From Deltaproteobacteria bacterium (GTDB lineage: Bacteria; Desulfobacterota; UBA8473): 7,989 bases of DNA. Below the pieces are notes generated by a model. The model was not told where the DNA came from. It ran no database searches and was given only the letters and a program-made list of their open reading frames with translations. Where the stretch lies: contig JAUXFK010000132.1 of the NCBI GenBank assembly GCA_030623035.1, forward strand, positions 1-7,989, in the 5' to 3' direction. Below, in pieces: positions 4,914 to 7,989 of this stretch (the stretch's first letter is position 1; every line of letters starts with the position of its first letter). The translations under genes and the position numbers were made by a program.

Positions 4914-6862
4914 AGTATACGATTCATATCTTACAGATCGTTTTTCTTGTATTTGTCTATAGTTGTGCTCCTTCTGTATCGAAAAAAGAATGGCCAAATG
5001 GTTCTTTAGAAATCGATGTAAAAAAGACTGAAAGAGAACCTTCCAAAGAAGAGATGATGGAGAGCTATAACAAGGCTGAAATGGAATATAAGGAGGAGAG
5101 GTTCGACCGTGCGGTAAAGGATTTTGAATTATTTATAGCAAGATTTCCGTCGAGTGATCGAATAGATGATGCCCTTTTTATGATGGGAGATATCTATCTT
5201 TCAACGAAGAGGTATGATAAATCCATAGCAATATTTCAAAAGATTATGCAAGATTTCCCTACCGGTAAGTTCTATTATAAAGCAAGCCTTAACTTAGCCA
5301 TGTCTTATCTTAAATCTAATGATTTTCAAGATTCGATTCAAATATTAAAGGGCTTAGTCTCTCGAGCTTATAGTAAGGAGGATGAGGTAGAGATATATCT
5401 ATTATTGGCTCAAAGTTATGAGGGATTGGAAAGGTGTAATGCTGCAATTACCTGGTATATTAAGGCAATGGACATCCTGGTAGACAATGAGCAATTAAAA
5501 GAAATCGAGGATAAGATAAAAAAAACCATTGGTGCCTGTAAATCTAAAAATGAAATTATGAATATTATCTACCAGTACCGAGACAGATTTCCAAGTGGTT
5601 ATGCGGCATTCGAATTGGCAAAGATTCTTTTTGAAGAAAAGAGATATCGGGAAGCAGCTTTTACTCTTCATCAGGTGCTAAGTAGAGAGCCAGAGCACGA
5701 ATATAAAGATGAAGCCCAGAGATTGCTAAGAATGACCTACAATAAACTGACAGCTGACATATACACGATTGGTTGTATTCTACCTCTTTCCGGAAAATAT
5801 ACTTTGTATGGGGAGAAGACCCTCCATGGAATAGAACTGGCTGCCGATGTATTCAACCCATCACCTGAGGGGATACCAATGAAATTGGTGATCAAAGACT
5901 CGAAAGGAAGTCCTGAGGTGGCAGCCAATGCAGTGTATGAGCTCGCAAATGAGGACAAGGTAATCTGCATCATTGGCCCTCTTTTGAGTGCAACGGCCGA
6001 AGCTGCTGCAAAAAAGGCCCAGGAACAAGAGGTTCCAATCCTGGTCTTATCACAAAAGAGTAAAATTGCAGAAATAGGCGATTTTGTCTTTCGAAATAGT
6101 CTGACACCAAATCTGCAAGCAAAAGCTGTAGCAGATTATGCAATACAAACTTTAGGATTGACCAGATTCGCCATACTCTATCCAGAGAATCATTACGGCG
6201 ATAGTTTTATGAAACTTTTCTGGGATGAAGTACAGAAACAGGATGGGGAAGTTGTAGGGATAGAGTCGTATGGGCCAAGTCAGAATGACTTTCAAAATGA
6301 GATTAAGAGATTGGTTGGGCTTTATTATCCGGAGGATAAAGATGGTGGTATCTATGAGAAAGGGATAGAAGATGAGCAAGATTTAAGTCCTATTATTGGC
6401 TTTGATGCTTTATTTATCCCAGACTACTATGATAAGGTTGGTTTAATCCTCCCTCAGTTAGCCTATTATGATGTGTCGGGAATACAGCTTTTAGGCACGA
6501 GTGGATGGAACTCATCACAGCTTATTAAGATGGCGAGAGAATACGTTCAAGGAGCAATTTTTGTTGATGGCTTCTTCAAGGAGAGTCCTTATCCTTTTGT
6601 TCAGTCCTTTATTAACGAATATAAGTCAACTTTTAAAGAAGAACCAAATGTATTAGAAGCCCAGGCTTTTGATTCCACCAATATAATCATTGATCTGATT
6701 AACCAGGGGATTGACTCGCGGGATGAACTTAAAGAAAGCCTGTATGGGGTTAAAGACTATCCAGGGGTTTCAGGAGCCACCTCTTTTAACGAGATAGGAG
6801 ATTCGGAAAAGATATTATTTACTTTGAAAATAAAGGGCGGAAATATTATACAGTTAAGATAA
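4910..6862 (+). CDS. Lipoprotein with TPR repeats and a periplasmic binding domain (LpoA/LppC-like)
   Basis: The chosen ATG at 4910 gives 650 residues and a lipoprotein signal: basic Lys2, hydrophobic core, then VYSC with lipidated Cys19. An upstream in-frame ATG at 4823 would bury this signal and lies deep inside the preceding gene. After a Lys/Glu-rich linker, residues about 52-260 hold TPR-like repeats of the outer-membrane lipoprotein type (for example EERFDRAVKDFELFIARFPS, then KRYDKSIAIFQKIMQDFP). Residues about 284-650 form a type I periplasmic binding fold of the branched-chain amino-acid receptor kind (GCILPLSGKYTLYGEKTLHG; ICIIGPLLSATAEAAA; FAILYPENHYGDSF). The TPR-plus-binding-domain layout is that of the penicillin-binding-protein activator LpoA/LppC, which stimulates peptidoglycan synthase PBP1A in enterobacteria. 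That role is not proven here, and an orphan ligand-binding lipoprotein is possible. The gene is coupled to the phospholipase D-like gene by a 4-base overlap, and its 3' end overlaps tatC by 9 bases. Confidence 0.88.
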   Translation: MKYTIHILQIVFLVFVYSCAPSVSKKEWPNGSLEIDVKKTEREPSKEEMMESYNKAEMEYKEERFDRAVKDFELFIARFPSSDRIDDALFMMGDIYLSTKRYDKSIAIFQKIMQDFPTGKFYYKASLNLAMSYLKSNDFQDSIQILKGLVSRAYSKEDEVEIYLLLAQSYEGLERCNAAITWYIKAMDILVDNEQLKEIEDKIKKTIGACKSKNEIMNIIYQYRDRFPSGYAAFELAKILFEEKRYREAAFTLHQVLSREPEHEYKDEAQRLLRMTYNKLTADIYTIGCILPLSGKYTLYGEKTLHGIELAADVFNPSPEGIPMKLVIKDSKGSPEVAANAVYELANEDKVICIIGPLLSATAEAAAKKAQEQEVPILVLSQKSKIAEIGDFVFRNSLTPNLQAKAVADYAIQTLGLTRFAILYPENHYGDSFMKLFWDEVQKQDGEVVGIESYGPSQNDFQNEIKRLVGLYYPEDKDGGIYEKGIEDEQDLSPIIGFDALFIPDYYDKVGLILPQLAYYDVSGIQLLGTSGWNSSQLIKMAREYVQGAIFVDGFFKESPYPFVQSFINEYKSTFKEEPNVLEAQAFDSTNIIIDLINQGIDSRDELKESLYGVKDYPGVSGATSFNEIGDSEKILFTLKIKGGNIIQLR

Positions 6863-7582
6863 ATCCTTCTTCTTTCCAAACGCCTTTGCTACCCATATAC
6901 TCAATTCATATAACAACAAAAGGGGAACTACCATCAGTAGCTGAGTTGTTACATCCGGAGGAGTCAGTATTGCAGAAACAATAAAGACAACAACGAGGGC
7001 ATACTTCCTTTGAGATGATAACATCTTGGCATCGACCACCCCAATTTTCGATAAAAACAAGACGAAAAGAGGCAGTTCAAATACAATGCCGAAGGCAAAG
7101 AGTAACCTTGTTGAAAAAGAAAGATACTCCTTTATAGAGGGTAATGCCAGTATCGTCTCGCTGGCAAAACTCATAAAGAACCTAAAGCCAAAGGGGAAGA
7201 CCACGAAATAACCAAACAATGCCCCTCCAACAAAGAAGATGGTTGAGAAAACAGCAAAGGGCAGGGCGTATCTCTTTTCTTTTTTATAGAGACCCGGAGA
7301 GATAAAAGACCATAACTGATATAGAATTACGGGGCTTGCAATAAAGATGCCGGCCAACAATGATACCTTCAGGTAAGTAAAGAAGGCTTCCGTTAACCCT
7401 GTAAAGATGAATGACCCTCCGGATGGCAGTACTTCAATCAGGGGGATCATCAACAGATTGAATATCTTTTTTGAAAAGATATAAGAGCCAAAAAATCCAA
7501 TACCAATCGCAATAAAACAAATAATTAATCTCTTTCTTAACTCCTCAAGATGGGAAGTTATGGGAAGCTTTTGATCAACCAC
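6854..7582 (-). CDS. tatC: Sec-independent protein translocase TatC
   Basis: TatC is the polytopic inner-membrane receptor that recognises twin-arginine signal peptides and, with TatA/TatB, moves folded proteins to the periplasm. At 242 residues it is of normal length. It has the N-terminal HLEELRKRL (11-19), the loop SPGLYKKEKR (95-104) with conserved Glu102, FELP (168-171) with Glu169 in the membrane, and TPPDVTTQ (207-214) with Asp210. Six hydrophobic segments lie at about 20-36, 68-90, 108-132, 156-177, 194-207 and 213-230. The tail is basic (KKKD), as expected for the cytoplasm. The start is GTG at 7580-7582; a weak AGGGGG lies about 11 bases upstream. The start overlaps the end of tatA/B by 8 bases, which suggests coupled translation. 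The stop overlaps the convergent lipoprotein gene. Confidence 0.97.
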   Translation of the reverse strand: MVDQKLPITSHLEELRKRLIICFIAIGIGFFGSYIFSKKIFNLLMIPLIEVLPSGGSFIFTGLTEAFFTYLKVSLLAGIFIASPVILYQLWSFISPGLYKKEKRYALPFAVFSTIFFVGGALFGYFVVFPFGFRFFMSFASETILALPSIKEYLSFSTRLLFAFGIVFELPLFVLFLSKIGVVDAKMLSSQRKYALVVVFIVSAILTPPDVTTQLLMVVPLLLLYELSIWVAKAFGKKKDLS

Positions 7583-7919
7583 TTAGTTTAGTGCCCCCTG
7601 TAAGTTCCTTATCCTTTTTCGCGACTTTTTCCTCTTCGATACCGGTTTCTGGGAAATCCTCGTTGCTTTTAGTTTTTTCGAATCCATCTGAATCCTTTAT
7701 ATCATCTAAAACCTCCTTTTTGTATGTTGCTGATTCATCTTTTGTAAAGCGGAACTCATCTTCGAGGTTCAGGTCTTTCTTAACATCATCGGCTGCCTTT
7801 TTAAACTCTGCCAGTCCACTTGCCAGGGTCCTGGCAAGATCAGGCAATTTCTTTGGGCCGACAAATATTAGAGCAATAATAAAGATTATTATCAATTCTG
7901 GTATTCCAATACCAAACAT
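7575..7919 (-). CDS. Twin-arginine translocase TatA/TatB family protein
   Basis: This 114-residue protein has the TatA/B layout: one N-terminal membrane helix (about 6-20), the hinge Gly21-Pro22, and an amphipathic helix (about 25-50, KLPDLARTLASGLAEFKKAADDVKKDL). A long, charged and probably disordered cytoplasmic tail follows. Glu8 and the Gly-Pro hinge resemble TatB. The MFGIG start and LARTLASGLAEFKKA helix occur in proteins annotated as either TatA or TatB, so I do not assign a single symbol. TatA forms the pore-like assembly and TatB pairs with TatC as receptor. The start ATG (7917-7919) has GGAAG about 7 bases upstream. Only one such protein is visible here, so another Tat subunit may be encoded elsewhere. 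The stop TGA (7575-7577) overlaps the tatC start. Confidence 0.93.
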   Translation of the reverse strand: MFGIGIPELIIIFIIALIFVGPKKLPDLARTLASGLAEFKKAADDVKKDLNLEDEFRFTKDESATYKKEVLDDIKDSDGFEKTKSNEDFPETGIEEEKVAKKDKELTGGTKLSG

Positions 7920-7955
7920 TTTTTTCTTCCATTAACCGGGGTTTTTACTCAATTC

Positions 7956-7961
7956 ATTATA
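7956..7961 (-). promoter_or_regulatory. possible -10 box for the tat unit
   Basis: A perfect TATAAT is found on the minus strand, 36 bases before the tatA/B start codon. No convincing -35 lies at 16-18 bases upstream (AAGAAC at 17), so this is only a candidate. The region upstream of tatA/B continues beyond the window. Confidence 0.35.
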
Positions 7962-7989
7962 TAACTACACAGTCCAAAGTTCTTCTAAC

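Noticed and set aside
7591..7935. Plus-strand open frame opposite tatA/B
   Set aside because: It mirrors the charged tail of tatA/B in reverse, and the minus strand gives clear Tat family homology.
1..7989. CRISPR array, tRNA or rRNA genes, phage or transposase genes
   Set aside because: No regularly spaced direct repeats, no cloverleaf with a CCA end or rRNA-like stretch, and no transposase or integrase motifs were seen on either strand.

Overview
The window is chromosomal bacterial DNA, AT-rich by eye. It carries a heat-shock operon (hrcA-grpE-dnaK), then a two-gene envelope-type unit (a secreted phospholipase D-like protein and a TPR/periplasmic-binding lipoprotein), then a converging twin-arginine translocation unit (tatA/B-tatC) on the minus strand. 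The signal peptide, the lipoprotein of LpoA/LppC-like architecture, and the Tat genes suggest a Gram-negative, diderm organism. A CIRCE/HrcA-controlled hrcA-grpE-dnaK order together with a TPR-plus-Peripla_BP lipoprotein would fit the Desulfobacterota/Nitrospirota part of the tree, but this placement is a low-confidence inference with no marker to settle it.

Region 1-357 has no gene. It holds an A/T-rich upstream tract, a sigma70-type promoter (71-99), a perfect CIRCE operator (108-134, with arms extending to 102-140), and a MITE-like inverted-repeat element (165-342) ending only 15 bases before the hrcA start. hrcA (358-1390) is split by a frameshift located at an (AT)6 run at 1055-1066; one more AT unit would restore a normal reading frame of about 344 codons. 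grpE (1433-2092) and dnaK (2286-4205) look intact. A second, diverged copy of the MITE-like element (2103-2244) fills most of the grpE-dnaK gap. dnaK ends with a strong terminator built from G8/C8 arms, and dnaJ does not follow it.

From 4323 to 6862 a small single-HKD phospholipase D-like protein with a signal peptide overlaps by four bases (ATGA) a 650-residue lipoprotein that joins TPR repeats to a type I periplasmic binding domain. The minus-strand tatA/B (7575-7919) and tatC (6854-7582) overlap each other by 8 bases, and tatC overlaps the 3' end of the lipoprotein gene by 9 bases.

I see no CRISPR array, tRNA, rRNA or full-length transposase gene, and no clearly new gene system. The most unusual material is non-coding or small-scale: the paired MITE-like elements embedded in the heat-shock operon, and the dinucleotide run that breaks the operon's own repressor gene.
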